Assembly: GCA_016290295.1 (NCBI GenBank)
Contig: JAEETJ010000002.1
Location: 143,583 to 207,582, forward strand
Reading direction: 5' to 3'
Origin: Bacteroidales bacterium
GTDB taxonomy: Bacteria; Bacteroidota; Bacteroidia; Bacteroidales; WCHB1-69
DNA length: 64,000 bases
The notes below the pieces were generated by a model, which was not told the origin of the DNA, ran no database searches, and saw only the letters and a list, made by a program, of their open reading frames with translations. A program made the position numbers and the translations under genes. Positions within the stretch are counted from its first letter, which is position 1. Each line of letters opens with the position of its first letter. This document shows positions 7,791 through 16,948 of this stretch, one piece after another.

Positions 7791-8799
7791 GGGGGAACCT
7801 GTATTTTGTGTGACTTTTGTAGGTTTCGTCGGGTCTCAGGAAGGCATTGGATTCTGGCCAGTGCTGGTTGGGGGAGTCGGGGAATTTTTGCGTTTCGAGG
7901 CAGACAGCGCTGCGTTGTTGGTAGGCGATGCCGTTCTTGCCAATGACGCTGCCATCGAGGAAGTTGCCGGCATAGACCTGCATCCCCGGCTCGGTGGTGA
8001 AGATTTCCATTGCAATGCCTGTGACGGGACTTTCCAGTCGGGCGCAGGGACGGGAATCGTCGCCTTTCGTGTTCAGCACCCAGTTGTGGTCGTAGCCGCG
8101 ACCGATGCACAATTGCTCATAATCGGCGTCAATATCGCGACCAATTGCTTTCGCCTGGCGGAAATCCATCGGGGTTCTGTCCACGGAAGCCAACTCGCCC
8201 GTGGGGATAAAGCTTTCGCCGATAGGCGTATAGCGGCCAGCATCAATCGTCAGCAGGTGGTTAAGGATGTCGGTAGAGGCATCGCCATTGAGGTTGAAGT
8301 AGCTGTGGTTGGTCATGTTGATGACGGTCGGTTCGTCCGTAACCGCCTCATATTGAATGTCCAGTGCATTGTCGTCCGTAAGCATGTAGGTGACACGGGC
8401 GCACACATTGCCCGGGAATCCGCTGTCGCCATCCTCGCTGACTAAGCTCAGCACCAGCCGGCTATCACTCACAGACTCCACATTGAACATGCGGTACTGC
8501 CAGCCGTCGGGTCCGCCGTGCAGGCAGTGTTTGCCATCGTTCTGCGGCAGTTGATACACATGGCCATCAATAGTTATCTGTCCGTTATTCAGTCTGTTAG
8601 CGTATCTGCCAATCACTGCCCCAAAGTCAGAGCGGTGCTTTTCGGGCAGATAATCCTCCAGTTTGTCAAAGCCCAGCACCACATCCCGCATTTCGCCATT
8701 CTTGTCAGGCACCCACATTTCGACAATTCGCCCCCCGAGATTGGTGATGGCGGCGCTCATGCCGTTGCGGTTCCGTAACTTGAATAAGCGTGAATCCAT
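7777..8799 (-). CDS. galM: aldose 1-epimerase (mutarotase)
   Basis: Interconverts alpha and beta anomers of galactose or glucose in the cytoplasm or periplasm. 340 residues, normal length. Substrate-binding and catalytic signatures are present: the RYANRL region, NHSYFNLNG with the catalytic His, and VCLETQKFPDSPN with the catalytic Glu near the C terminus. No signal peptide is visible. It starts at the ATG at 8799 (MDSRLF), two codons inside the longest frame, whose TTG belongs to a repeat tract. It lies 16 bases after the GH97 glycosidase, so glycosidase product (sugar anomers) and mutarotase are co-expressed. Confidence 0.93.
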   Translation of the reverse strand: MDSRLFKLRNRNGMSAAITNLGGRIVEMWVPDKNGEMRDVVLGFDKLEDYLPEKHRSDFGAVIGRYANRLNNGQITIDGHVYQLPQNDGKHCLHGGPDGWQYRMFNVESVSDSRLVLSLVSEDGDSGFPGNVCARVTYMLTDDNALDIQYEAVTDEPTVINMTNHSYFNLNGDASTDILNHLLTIDAGRYTPIGESFIPTGELASVDRTPMDFRQAKAIGRDIDADYEQLCIGRGYDHNWVLNTKGDDSRPCARLESPVTGIAMEIFTTEPGMQVYAGNFLDGSVIGKNGIAYQQRSAVCLETQKFPDSPNQHWPESNAFLRPDETYKSHTKYRFPLIGN

Positions 8800-8832
8800 T
8801 GTCAACTGTCAATTATCAATTGTCAATTGTCA
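8799..8832. repeat. TCAATTG-type tract between galM and GH97 gene
   Basis: Copies of GTCAATTATCAATTGTCAATTGT fill the 16-base gap and form the last codons of the GH97 gene (VTIDN, stop). Confidence 0.7.
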
Positions 8833-10906
8833 CCGCCGCTCCTCCTCCCGGTGCCAACTCCAAGCTCAGCTTGCCGTCAGCGGGAACTGCCATCGTTTTC
8901 TTCAGATAGTCAACGCCTTTGCGTTTGGCGTTAGGGCCGTCCATAAACATTGTCATGGTGCCGGAGGTGATGCCCAATTCCTTGAGGTTAATCTCGATGG
9001 TGCAGGCATTCCAGTCGGTGATGGCACCGATATACCAGGTGTCGCCTTTGCGTTTGGCAGTGACGATATATTTGCCAACTTGCCCTGCCAATACTTTTGT
9101 CTCGTCCCAAACGGTGGGTACCGAGGCGATAAAGTCGGTGCATTCCGGTTCCTGCCTATAAGCTGTGGGAGCGTCGCATAGCATGGCGAAGGGGGCGTCA
9201 AACACAATGTATTCGGCCAACTGGTGGCAGCGGGTGCCCTGACTCATGGGCTCACTCCAGTTGGGAGCGTAGCAGTTTTTGGCCGCATTGCGCATGGCTC
9301 CCGGGGTGTAGTCCATCGGGCCGGCCAGCATGCGGATGAAGGGGATGGTGACGTCGTATTGCATCATGTCCACCTCTGCTGAAATCCACTTGCACTGCTC
9401 CAAACCGAAAACCCCTTCGTAATTCAGAATGTTAGGGTAGGTGCGGCTCAGTCCCGTGGGTTTGTAAGCCCCGTGGAAGTCGATAAAGAGGTGGTATTTG
9501 GCGGCCATGGCGGCCATTCTTTCGTAGAATTTCACCACAATCTGGTCGTCGCGGTCCATGAAATCAACCTTGAAGCCCTTCACGCCCATCTCGGAATAGT
9601 GCTTGCAGACGCGCTCCATGTCTTTGTCCATGGCGGCATATCCTGCCCACAGCACAATGCCAACGCCTTTTGATTTAGCGTATTTCACCAGCATCGGCAG
9701 ATCAATTTCGGGCACTACTTGGAAGAGGTCTGCCTGCTTGTTCACTGCCCAGCCTTCATCCAAAATCACGTATTCGATGCCTTTTTCAGCGGCAAAGTCA
9801 ATATAGTATTTGTAAGTCTCATTGTTGATGCCTGCCTTGAAATCCACGCCCCAGATGTTCCAGTTGTTCCACCAATCCCAAGCCACCTTTCCAGGCTTAA
9901 TCCACGAAATATCAGCTACTTTGCTGGGTTCGGAGAGCAGATAGACAAGGTCGTTGTTAGCCAAATCCTTATCCTCCGTGGCGATAGCAATCACACGCCA
10001 CGGGAAGGCCCTTGTGCCGGCAGTTTTGGCGATGTAATTCTCTCGCTCTTTCACGACATACTGCAGGTTATTGTGTCCTCCTTGCTCCCAAGTTTTCGGC
10101 AGTGGTGCGAAATAGCCAATCATCGAATTGCCTTTGGTATGTTTGAGATACATGCCCGGGTAGTCGTGCAAGTCGGCCTCGGTGATAACGGCTTTGCGCT
10201 GCATTAAACTGTGCCAATCGTGGGGGTCGGTAGCGGTGGGAAAATACCCCTGAGCTACCAATAACGGCAGAAAGGCAAGGCGACGAGAGTCCATATCTGA
10301 GAGATGGACGCTTGTGTAGGTGTTCTCGAAAGAGGAACCGAATTGAACAGAGAAGTCTTCTCCTTCCCATTGTTGCCGGCTGACATACGGTACAATGGCT
10401 GTCGTGGACAAGTAACCTTGAAAGGATTCAATAATGCCATCAAAGGAATCTCCTTCGCTGAAATTGAACTCGGCAATTTCGTTTTTAATTATGGTAGAGT
10501 CCTTGAAATGCGTCACAAAGCGATAGGCGATACCTGAATTATACGCTCTGAAAATCACCTGGTAATTTCCTTTGAAGCTCAGTATCAATTCGTTATAATT
10601 ATCCTGAATGATATTCTTCCGATAAAAATAGGCAGAAACCTCTTGATTGATGGTTTTCCTTCCTGTTTTGGTGATTTTGGGCTTTTGTCCCAATACCGCC
10701 CCATTTCCCAATTCCATGCCAATGCGTGAGGGCATTACAAAAGGTTTCTGCTCATTATCGGTGGAATAAACTGAATATTGTAACTGTGCTGAATTACAGT
10801 CAATTTTCACAGCTAATTTCTTGTCGGGAGAATATAAAATCTCCGTTTGGGCTGTGGCCGCCATGACAATACCGAGCAACAGTCCTATAAATATTTTTCT
10901 CTTCAT
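8816..10906 (-). CDS. glycoside hydrolase family 97
   Basis: Secreted alpha-glycosidase of the SusB family (alpha-glucosidase or alpha-galactosidase). 696 residues: signal peptide 1-19 (MKRKIFIGLLLGIVMAATA), N-terminal beta-sandwich with EVSAYFYRKN, catalytic barrel with WDWWNNWNIWG, YVILDEGWA, FKVDFMDRDDQ (about 440-452), DFHGAYKPTG and NYEGVFGLE, and a C-terminal sandwich. The Asp-rich KVDFMDRDDQ block resembles the retaining (alpha-galactosidase-like) branch more than the inverting SusB branch; this sub-assignment is tentative. It sits 13 bases after the Omp28-like gene and before galM. The C terminus (AVTIDN) is repeat-derived. Confidence 0.92.
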   Translation of the reverse strand: MKRKIFIGLLLGIVMAATAQTEILYSPDKKLAVKIDCNSAQLQYSVYSTDNEQKPFVMPSRIGMELGNGAVLGQKPKITKTGRKTINQEVSAYFYRKNIIQDNYNELILSFKGNYQVIFRAYNSGIAYRFVTHFKDSTIIKNEIAEFNFSEGDSFDGIIESFQGYLSTTAIVPYVSRQQWEGEDFSVQFGSSFENTYTSVHLSDMDSRRLAFLPLLVAQGYFPTATDPHDWHSLMQRKAVITEADLHDYPGMYLKHTKGNSMIGYFAPLPKTWEQGGHNNLQYVVKERENYIAKTAGTRAFPWRVIAIATEDKDLANNDLVYLLSEPSKVADISWIKPGKVAWDWWNNWNIWGVDFKAGINNETYKYYIDFAAEKGIEYVILDEGWAVNKQADLFQVVPEIDLPMLVKYAKSKGVGIVLWAGYAAMDKDMERVCKHYSEMGVKGFKVDFMDRDDQIVVKFYERMAAMAAKYHLFIDFHGAYKPTGLSRTYPNILNYEGVFGLEQCKWISAEVDMMQYDVTIPFIRMLAGPMDYTPGAMRNAAKNCYAPNWSEPMSQGTRCHQLAEYIVFDAPFAMLCDAPTAYRQEPECTDFIASVPTVWDETKVLAGQVGKYIVTAKRKGDTWYIGAITDWNACTIEINLKELGITSGTMTMFMDGPNAKRKGVDYLKKTMAVPADGKLSLELAPGGGAAVTIDN

Positions 10907-10919
10907 AAAGCGTTTGATT

Positions 10920-11750
10920 TTACCTTACAGCAGCTTTTTCAACCTGGATAACTTTTTTATTCTGCTCATCCAACAGGATGGCAATCACACTGCAATTATC
11001 AGGATTCCAGTCGGTTCCATTGAAATCGAGGGAGTAGCCATACAAGTATTCCCCGTACTTTTCAAGCAAACCGCCTGATATGATGTATTCGCCGTAATTG
11101 CCATTGATACCTGCACGCAGCACATGGTTGTGTACATAGAATGTATCTACGTGGTCGTTGAATTTCTGGGGTTTGATGATGTTATCCTCTACCAACAGCA
11201 GTGACAATTGCGTAGGCCGATCGTAGTCTTCCAACATGGTGGTTTTGGTGTTGATTTTCAGCTTTTGGGCAGCCGCGTCATACTGGTTGATGATTTGGAT
11301 GGCAGCATATTTTGTGCGATCAGCAGTCCGCACGTTAGTAGCCCATTCGGGTTTGTCTAACGGTACTGTACTTCTGTTGACGATAGCCTGAGGATTGTTG
11401 GCGATATGATAATCCAAATAAAGTTGCTCTCCAGTAGGGGTGCGGAAATCGTAGGAGAAGAGTCCTGATTCGGGTTCGGCGAACCAATTGGCATGAATAC
11501 CCACTGCCACCAAAGTGTCGCCAAACTGTGCCTGCAATTGCTCCAAAATGACATGTCCTTCGGGACAGCCAATGCAGGTGTGGCCGGTATATTCGTCGAA
11601 CAGAATTTTGCGGTAGACAGCATCATAGTCTAATTCGGGAAAATCCACATCCACATCCTCTTTTTGGGATTGTATCACGTATGGACCTTCAATCTTGTTG
11701 CAAGCCACGAAAGCAAGTGCTATTACGATAAGAAGAAGTGTTTTTTTCAT
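10920..11750 (-). CDS. Omp28-like outer membrane lipoprotein with CxxC
   Basis: 276 residues; lipoprotein leader MKKTLLLIVIALAFVAC with lipid-carrying Cys17, then a thioredoxin-like domain with FDEYTGHTCIGCPEGH (Cys59, Cys62) as in the Omp28 family of Porphyromonas. The pattern AVGIHANWFAEP and AIVNR also fits. The exact role of this family is unknown; a redox or assembly role is possible. It is the first gene of the run with GH97 and galM, though an enzyme link is not evident. Confidence 0.85.
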   Translation of the reverse strand: MKKTLLLIVIALAFVACNKIEGPYVIQSQKEDVDVDFPELDYDAVYRKILFDEYTGHTCIGCPEGHVILEQLQAQFGDTLVAVGIHANWFAEPESGLFSYDFRTPTGEQLYLDYHIANNPQAIVNRSTVPLDKPEWATNVRTADRTKYAAIQIINQYDAAAQKLKINTKTTMLEDYDRPTQLSLLLVEDNIIKPQKFNDHVDTFYVHNHVLRAGINGNYGEYIISGGLLEKYGEYLYGYSLDFNGTDWNPDNCSVIAILLDEQNKKVIQVEKAAVR

Positions 11751-11756
11751 ATTTAG

Positions 11757-11873
11757 GTTTCGGGTTATAGGTTACAAGTTACAGGTGTTAGGGAGAGGTG
11801 GTTAGTAAGGTTAGGAAGGTTAGGAGTAATAACTATCAATTATTAATTGTTAATTGTCAATTGTTAATTGCCC
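11757..11873. repeat. composite intergenic repeat tract
   Basis: Several families in series: GGTTATAGGTTACAAGTTACAGG, GGTTAGTAAGGTTAGGAAGG, then TTATTAATTGTTAATTGTCAATTG. The last unit runs into the stop codon of the lipoprotein at 11864 (tail LMGN). Confidence 0.75.
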
Positions 11874-12367
11874 ATCAGATTATCCGCAAACGGGTCGAGA
11901 ATATGCAAGTTGAAATCGGGCGTGGCGAAGCACATGAAGTCCGTTTTCTCTCCGTTCTGGTAATAACTGGCTGAAATCCAATAGAGTAGTAGTATATGAT
12001 TATCAGCGGAGTCACTGTCTTCTATTGCTCTGAAATAGTCGGTCTGGGTAGTTATCTGGCGTAGCGAGCGGCTGATTGATTCTATGCGCTTGTCGTCATC
12101 GGCCAACGTGGCTTCATCATATAATTGCTTGTACTGAAATTCCAGATTTTCAAGCATTTCCAGCATCAGCTTGGCGTATGACATTTGTGTGAGAGTGTCC
12201 AGTCGATTGACCACCACCGAATCCGCATCACTTACATTCAGTTCATTAAGGACGTATGTCTCAGCACAACGATGGATGTTCTCCTGAAACACATCCACGG
12301 TGGCCTTCTTATGACATCCGCATAAGAAAAATACCATAGCACATAATAAAATCGATAAATATCTCAT
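11864..12367 (-). CDS. small lipoprotein of unknown function
   Basis: 167 residues; leader MRYLSILLCAMVFFLCGC with a lipobox at LCGC (Cys18), then a helical, acidic mature part. I do not recognise a domain. It is flanked on both sides by long composite repeat tracts, so whether it shares a transcript with its neighbours is unclear. The final residues GN and the TAA stop fall in a repeat unit (GGCAATTAAC), the same termination seen for galM (IGN). Confidence 0.7.
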   Translation of the reverse strand: MRYLSILLCAMVFFLCGCHKKATVDVFQENIHRCAETYVLNELNVSDADSVVVNRLDTLTQMSYAKLMLEMLENLEFQYKQLYDEATLADDDKRIESISRSLRQITTQTDYFRAIEDSDSADNHILLLYWISASYYQNGEKTDFMCFATPDFNLHILDPFADNLMGN

Positions 12368-12395
12368 CTGTAGTAATTTAATATAATAGCCGAGC

Positions 12396-12532
12396 TGCTA
12401 AATCAAAATTCAAAATTCAAAGTTCAAAGTTCAATGTTCTAATGGTTAGTAAGGTTAGTAAGGTTTGAATGGTTAGGAAGGTTAATTATCAATTATTAAT
12501 TGTTAACTGTTAACTGTTAACTGTCAACTAAA
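12396..12532. repeat. composite intergenic repeat tract
   Basis: CAAAATTCAAAATTCAAAG units, GGTTAGTAAGGTTAGTAAGG units, then TTATCAATTATTAATTG and three TTAACTG units that end at the stop codon of the DUF4831 gene. Confidence 0.75.
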
Positions 12533-13628
12533 ACACGAATCCCACTTCCTCCAACTCTGGATCCAAGTTGGTCGGCAGGATTTGTACATCGCCCCATTGC
12601 AGCATCTGATAGATGCCAAAGTGATGGATGGTTTCGCCATGGTTCATCAGGTCAATTTGCACGGCCTGCGGTTTACGTACACGGAAACCCTGTGGAGCTT
12701 TTTTCTCAGGTTGACTGTTCGCTCTTGACACCATGTTAAATCCGGTTAAGCGTAAGGAATAGACTGATTCAGCATTGTCAGTGTCAAAGGATAAACCGAG
12801 ATTCTGGTTGATGGTGAAAAGGGGCAAATTGTGTTGGCCTTTGGAAGGAATCACATAGAAAATGTAGTGAATCTCGTCTTCCAAAGCGATGCCGCGGAAC
12901 AAATCGAGATAATCATTTTCCGACTGGTTCAACTGATCAATCATCAACTGGAGAGCCTCAGCACTATAGGCTACCTCTTGTTCGCCGGCAATCAGGCTGT
13001 TGCGATCTTTGCGAATCTGACTGATACGGTCAGTGGCTTCTTGCACTTTCTGGTCTGCGGTTTTGTTAACCAAGCGAGTGCGGTTGGCTGGCACCTGGGT
13101 TACAACACCATTGATGATTTTGGTTTCCACAAAAGAATCTTCAGTTTCCGTATAAGAAACATTGGCATAGTTCTTGAAGAAATCGGGCATAGGTGTTACC
13201 TGCACCTCGTATGTGTTGTTAAATACTGTATTTTCAGCCTGTTGACTTTTCAACAATGCCTTGGCATAACAATTATTTTGCAGCTGATTTTTGGAGGGCT
13301 CTACCGCAAATGCCATGTCCAAATCCGGAACAACGGTGGTCTCAATGTTGACATCTTTCAGCTTGTAAAAAGTACGATTGTCGGAAATAATATTGGTGAG
13401 ACCGAGCAGTTTTTCAGCGTAATCGGCATAATAGCCCTTTATTTCACGCACTTTGGTGACGGTCACATCCACTTTGATGGCCGTGGTGGGCAGATGATAG
13501 TAAAAATGGTTGGCACTGAGCTTTACTGTGCTGTCCAAGGGTAAGGGATATACCTGCTTCTGGGCAGAGAGGTTATGCATTGAAAATACCAGAATAAAGA
13601 GAATGCTGATGTTAAGAAAACGCTTCAT
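12528..13628 (-). CDS. DUF4831 family secreted protein
   Basis: 366 residues with a signal peptide (MKRFLNISILFILVFSMHNLSA). The pattern YYHLPTTAIKVDVTVTKVREIKGYYADYAEKLLG followed by a long mixed domain and IALEDEIHYIFYVIPS near residue 245 fits the DUF4831 family of Bacteroidetes. Role unknown; probably periplasmic. It has its own -7 box at 13660-13667. A coiled-coil-like charged stretch lies near 190-210 (KTADQKVQEATDRISQIRKD). Confidence 0.8.
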   Translation of the reverse strand: MKRFLNISILFILVFSMHNLSAQKQVYPLPLDSTVKLSANHFYYHLPTTAIKVDVTVTKVREIKGYYADYAEKLLGLTNIISDNRTFYKLKDVNIETTVVPDLDMAFAVEPSKNQLQNNCYAKALLKSQQAENTVFNNTYEVQVTPMPDFFKNYANVSYTETEDSFVETKIINGVVTQVPANRTRLVNKTADQKVQEATDRISQIRKDRNSLIAGEQEVAYSAEALQLMIDQLNQSENDYLDLFRGIALEDEIHYIFYVIPSKGQHNLPLFTINQNLGLSFDTDNAESVYSLRLTGFNMVSRANSQPEKKAPQGFRVRKPQAVQIDLMNHGETIHHFGIYQMLQWGDVQILPTNLDPELEEVGFVF

Positions 13629-13659
13629 ATTGTTTTGTTTTAATTTTCAGATTAACTTG

Positions 13660-13667
13660 CAAAGATA
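13660..13667 (-). promoter_or_regulatory. Bacteroidota -7 box for the DUF4831 gene
   Basis: CAAAGATA reads TATCTTTG on the minus strand, preceded by the usual TGCA context; 32 bases before the ATG. Confidence 0.75.
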
Positions 13668-13834
13668 CAAAATAATTAGCAAATGAACAAATTGGTAAAT
13701 TAGTGATTAGGGATTAGGGGATAGAAGTTAGAATTCAAAGTTCAAAGTTCAAAATTAAATGTTCTAATGGTTAGGACGGTTAATTATCAATTATTAATTA
13801 TCAATTGTTAATTGTTAACTGTTAATTGTTTTTT
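13668..13834. repeat. composite intergenic repeat tract
   Basis: Contains TTAGCAAATGAACAAATTGG, GATTAGGGATTAGGGGATAG, TTCAAAGTTCAAAGTTCAAA, GGTTAGGACGGTTA and TTATTAATTATCAATTGTTA units. The last ones form the C terminus (QLTVNN) and stop codon of the symporter. Confidence 0.75.
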
Positions 13835-15283
13835 GCTGATGGCAAGTAAGCAGAAAAATACTAAAGCTCCGTTCAGTATCAGCAGTTCGAAGCCGAATTT
13901 GTATCCGTTGAAGAGCTGCTGGGAATTTTTGGAGAGCACATAGCATATACATGGCACAAGAACCGCGATGAACGGAATAGCCCATGTCTGTCGGATGGTG
14001 CGTTTGGTGAAGATACTGAACACAAACAAGCCGAGAATGGGACCATAAGTATAGCTTGCCACCATGAAAATGGTGCGGATAATGGCATCGTTATGGTGTT
14101 GCGAGAAGATGATGATAATGGCCACGAATATCAGTGAAATGCACACATGCACTAATCGTCTGACGGTGGTCTGTTTTTTCTCATCCGTGAAACGTTTCTC
14201 AATGTTCAGCATATCATAACAGATGGCGGTGGTGAGAGCGGTAAAGGTTCCGTCAGCACTGGAATAACCTGCTGAAATTAAGCCGATTACAAAGAATATG
14301 GCCGCAACTTTATCGAGATGGTTGAATGCCAATTCTGGGAATATCCTGTCAGTCTTACCCGCAGCAATCATACCACTCAAGTCTATGCCTTTATGCTGGG
14401 CATACACCAGCATACTGCCGCCTAAAAGTAGGAATAAAGCATTGACTATCACTAAAATACCTGTGAATGACATCATGTTACGCTGGGAGTCTTTCAGGGT
14501 TTTGCATGACAGATTTTTTTGCATCATATCCTGATCCAAACCCGTCATGACAATGGTGATGAACATGCCGCCAAAAATCTGCTTGAGGAAATGGGTGTTG
14601 GAATGCCAGTCTGTATTAAAGGTTTTAGTGTATCCCGCTTGGTCCATTTCCCGCCACATGTCGCTGAAATTGTAACCTAACGATTTGAAAATCACTACCA
14701 AAGTGATGATCAAAGCGGTTAGCATAAAGGTGGTTTGCAAGGTGTCGGTCCATACCACGGTTTTCAGTCCGCCTTTGAAAGTGTATAATAGTATAATGAT
14801 AATCATAACGCAGGCTGTAACCCATATCGGTATGCCCCATGCATCGAAGACAAAAGTTTGTAAAACAAAGATAACCAAATACATACGTAATGCAGAACCC
14901 AGCAAACGAGATAGGATGAATAGGGCAGAGCCGGTTTTCTGTGCGGTATTGTCAATGCGTTGCCCGAGGAATTCGTAAATAGAAGTAAGGTTGTATTTGT
15001 AGTAGATGGGTAACAGCACGTATGCAATAGTCAGATAACCAAGAATATAGCCGAGTACTACCCCGAAATAGGTGAACTGGGTGGTAGCCACATCGCCGGG
15101 AACCGACATAAAGGTGACACCAGAGAGGGATGCGCCAATCATGCCGTAAGCCACGACAAACCAAGGCGATTTCCGATTGCCCGTAAAGTAGGTTTTGTTG
15201 TTGGCCTTGCGGGAAGTGAGGCCCGTAATTACAAATAACAGAATGGTATAGAGAATGAAAAAGGTGAAAATTAGAGTCTGCAT
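13808..15283 (-). CDS. sodium:solute symporter (SSS family)
   Basis: Inner-membrane Na+-coupled transporter; substrate not determinable by eye. 491 residues with about 13 hydrophobic segments, the first at 1-22, and family patterns TGNRKSPWFVVAYGMIGASL (SSS TM1 region), VTFMSVPG, YKYNLTSIYEFLGQR and the GYSSADGTFTAL region near residue 335. The neighbour across a shared promoter region is malic enzyme, so an organic acid is one possible substrate (inference). The ATG at 15283 follows a -7 box at 15315-15322. The last six residues QLTVNN are repeat-encoded and identical to those of HisS. Confidence 0.88.
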   Translation of the reverse strand: MQTLIFTFFILYTILLFVITGLTSRKANNKTYFTGNRKSPWFVVAYGMIGASLSGVTFMSVPGDVATTQFTYFGVVLGYILGYLTIAYVLLPIYYKYNLTSIYEFLGQRIDNTAQKTGSALFILSRLLGSALRMYLVIFVLQTFVFDAWGIPIWVTACVMIIIILLYTFKGGLKTVVWTDTLQTTFMLTALIITLVVIFKSLGYNFSDMWREMDQAGYTKTFNTDWHSNTHFLKQIFGGMFITIVMTGLDQDMMQKNLSCKTLKDSQRNMMSFTGILVIVNALFLLLGGSMLVYAQHKGIDLSGMIAAGKTDRIFPELAFNHLDKVAAIFFVIGLISAGYSSADGTFTALTTAICYDMLNIEKRFTDEKKQTTVRRLVHVCISLIFVAIIIIFSQHHNDAIIRTIFMVASYTYGPILGLFVFSIFTKRTIRQTWAIPFIAVLVPCICYVLSKNSQQLFNGYKFGFELLILNGALVFFCLLAISKKQLTVNN

Positions 15284-15314
15284 TTTTACTTATTTTCTAT
15301 ATATATTTAAAATG

Positions 15315-15322
15315 CAAATTTA
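15315..15322 (-). promoter_or_regulatory. -7 box for the symporter gene
   Basis: CAAATTTA reads TAAATTTG on the minus strand, 32 bases before the symporter ATG. It lies where the -33 element of the divergent malic enzyme promoter should be. Confidence 0.6.
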
Positions 15323-15334
15323 CGCAAATTTTCT

Positions 15335-15342
15335 TATTTTTG
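15335..15342 (+). promoter_or_regulatory. -7 box for the malic enzyme gene
   Basis: TATTTTTG followed by CA. It overlaps the TTG that opens the longest frame and therefore shows that translation starts further down, at 15382. Confidence 0.75.
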
Positions 15343-15381
15343 CAAGCTGATTTTTTGCAGCAAAAAACGAATGTCTTTGAT

Positions 15382-16827
15382 ATGAAAACCCTCGACAAGA
15401 TTGAATCTCTTTTTCCTGCCGACTTTACGGAAGAGCAGAAGGCTATGGCTAAAACTTTGTTTTTTAAAAATTTAGCACTAAAAGCCCATGAATTTTACGG
15501 TGGGAAAATCCAAACCGTACCATTGGCACCGATATATGGTTTCAACTGGTTCAATGTGTGGTACACCCCGGGTGTGTCAGCCGTTTCTACTGCCATCCGT
15601 GATGACAATGACCGTTCGTTTGAGCTGAGCAACCGCAAGAACTTAGTGGCGGTGGTGAGCGATAGCACCCGCGTGTTGGGTGATGGTGACTGTACCCCTC
15701 CCGGCGGTCTCGGCGTAATGGAAGGCAAGGCTATGTTGATGAAGTATTTGGGTGGCGTGGATGCAATTGCCTTATGTGTGGATAGCCGTGACGAGAAAGG
15801 GGAACATCAGCCTGAAAAACTGATAGAACTGGTCAAGATGGTGCAGCCATCATTTGGTGCCATCAATCTGGAGGATATTTCCCAGCCCAATTGCTTCAAG
15901 GTGCTGGACGAGCTGCGCGAGCAGTGTAATATCCCTGTCTGGCACGATGATGCCCAAGGTACTGCTTGTGTGACACTGGCCGGCATTCTCAACGCTTTGA
16001 AGCTGACAGGCAAGAAGTTGTCGGAAATCAAGACTGTTTTGTACGGTTCAGGTGCCGCCAACACCTGCATCGCCCGACTGATGATTAGCGATGGGGCAGA
16101 CCCGAAGAAGATGATTATGTTCGACAGTAAAGAAGCTCTGCATGACCAGCGGGAACGCTATAGTGGCGATGCCCGTTATTATCGTCAGTGGGAACTTTGC
16201 CAAATAACTAATCCTGAGCATATTAAGACTGAAGAAGAAGCCTTCAAGGATGCTGATTTGCTGGTGGCTCTGTCCAAACCTGGTCCCGATACCATTAAGC
16301 CTGAATGGATTAAGCTGATGGCTGACAAGGCGATAGTTTTCGTTTGTGCCAACCCGGTGCCGGAAATCTATCCATACAAGGCTAAGGAAGCCGGTGCTTA
16401 CATTGTGGCTACTGGTCGTGGTGATTTCCCCAACCAGGTGAACAATTCGGTGTGTTTCCCGGCCATCCTGAAGGGCACACTTTTGGTCTCCGCTCGCAAG
16501 ATTACCGATGAGATGGCTATTCGCGCCGCTCATTCTATTGCCGACTTTGCTGAAGAACGGGGCATTAGTGTGGATAACATTATGCCCAACATGCTCGAGA
16601 GTGCCCTCTTCCCCAAAGTGGCCGCTGATGTGGCTATGCAAGCCATCAAAGACGGCGTCGCTATCAAAAATCTGACCTGGGACGAAGTGTATCAGCAGGC
16701 CAAGAAAGATATCGACAAAGCTCATGAAATGAGCAACTTGCTGCAAGAAAAAGGCCTGATTCCTGAATTCCCAGAAGAGCTGATCCGTGAAACAGTGAAG
16801 GAGGTGGTGGAGGAAGTTAAGAATTAA
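15382..16827 (+). CDS. malic enzyme (NAD(P)-dependent, decarboxylating)
   Basis: Converts malate to pyruvate and CO2 with reduction of NAD(P). 481 residues. Motifs: YTPGVSAVS, VMEGKAMLMKYLGGVDA, INLEDISQPNCF, PVWHDDAQGTAC (metal-binding Asp), a Rossmann motif VLYGSGAAN (usually GAGAAG) and GRGDFPNQVNNSVCFPAI. The pattern GDGDCTPPGGLGVMEGKA differs from the usual GLGNIG form. The ATG at 15382 is preferred over a TTG at 15340 because the -7 box covers that TTG. The C terminus has a coiled Glu/Val-rich tail and runs into AACTAAA-type repeats. Confidence 0.92.
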   Translation: MKTLDKIESLFPADFTEEQKAMAKTLFFKNLALKAHEFYGGKIQTVPLAPIYGFNWFNVWYTPGVSAVSTAIRDDNDRSFELSNRKNLVAVVSDSTRVLGDGDCTPPGGLGVMEGKAMLMKYLGGVDAIALCVDSRDEKGEHQPEKLIELVKMVQPSFGAINLEDISQPNCFKVLDELREQCNIPVWHDDAQGTACVTLAGILNALKLTGKKLSEIKTVLYGSGAANTCIARLMISDGADPKKMIMFDSKEALHDQRERYSGDARYYRQWELCQITNPEHIKTEEEAFKDADLLVALSKPGPDTIKPEWIKLMADKAIVFVCANPVPEIYPYKAKEAGAYIVATGRGDFPNQVNNSVCFPAILKGTLLVSARKITDEMAIRAAHSIADFAEERGISVDNIMPNMLESALFPKVAADVAMQAIKDGVAIKNLTWDEVYQQAKKDIDKAHEMSNLLQEKGLIPEFPEELIRETVKEVVEEVKN

Positions 16828-16940
16828 AAACTAAGAACTAAAAACTAAAAACAATTAAACAACCCAATATTTTTAACTCTTAATTCTTAGTTCTTAACTT
16901 AATTAGCACATTAGCACATTGTTAATTAGCACATTAAAAA
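16824..16940. repeat. composite repeat tract after malic enzyme
   Basis: AAAAACTAAGAACTAAAAAC units, then their near-complement TTAATTCTTAGTTCTTAACT (together a possible long imperfect hairpin), then TTAGCACATTAGCACATTG and AATTAGCACATT units leading to the next gene. Confidence 0.7.
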
Positions 16941-16948
16941 ATATCATA

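Noticed and set aside
12831..13544. Plus-strand 237-codon frame opposite the DUF4831 gene
   Set aside because: Low-complexity Ile/Phe/Gly translation typical of antisense of Bacteroidota genes; the minus-strand gene has signal peptide and promoter.
16824..16940. Terminator made of the ACTAAGAACT / AGTTCTTAACT repeats
   Set aside because: The complementarity is AT-only and imperfect, and can be explained by repeat units in both orientations.
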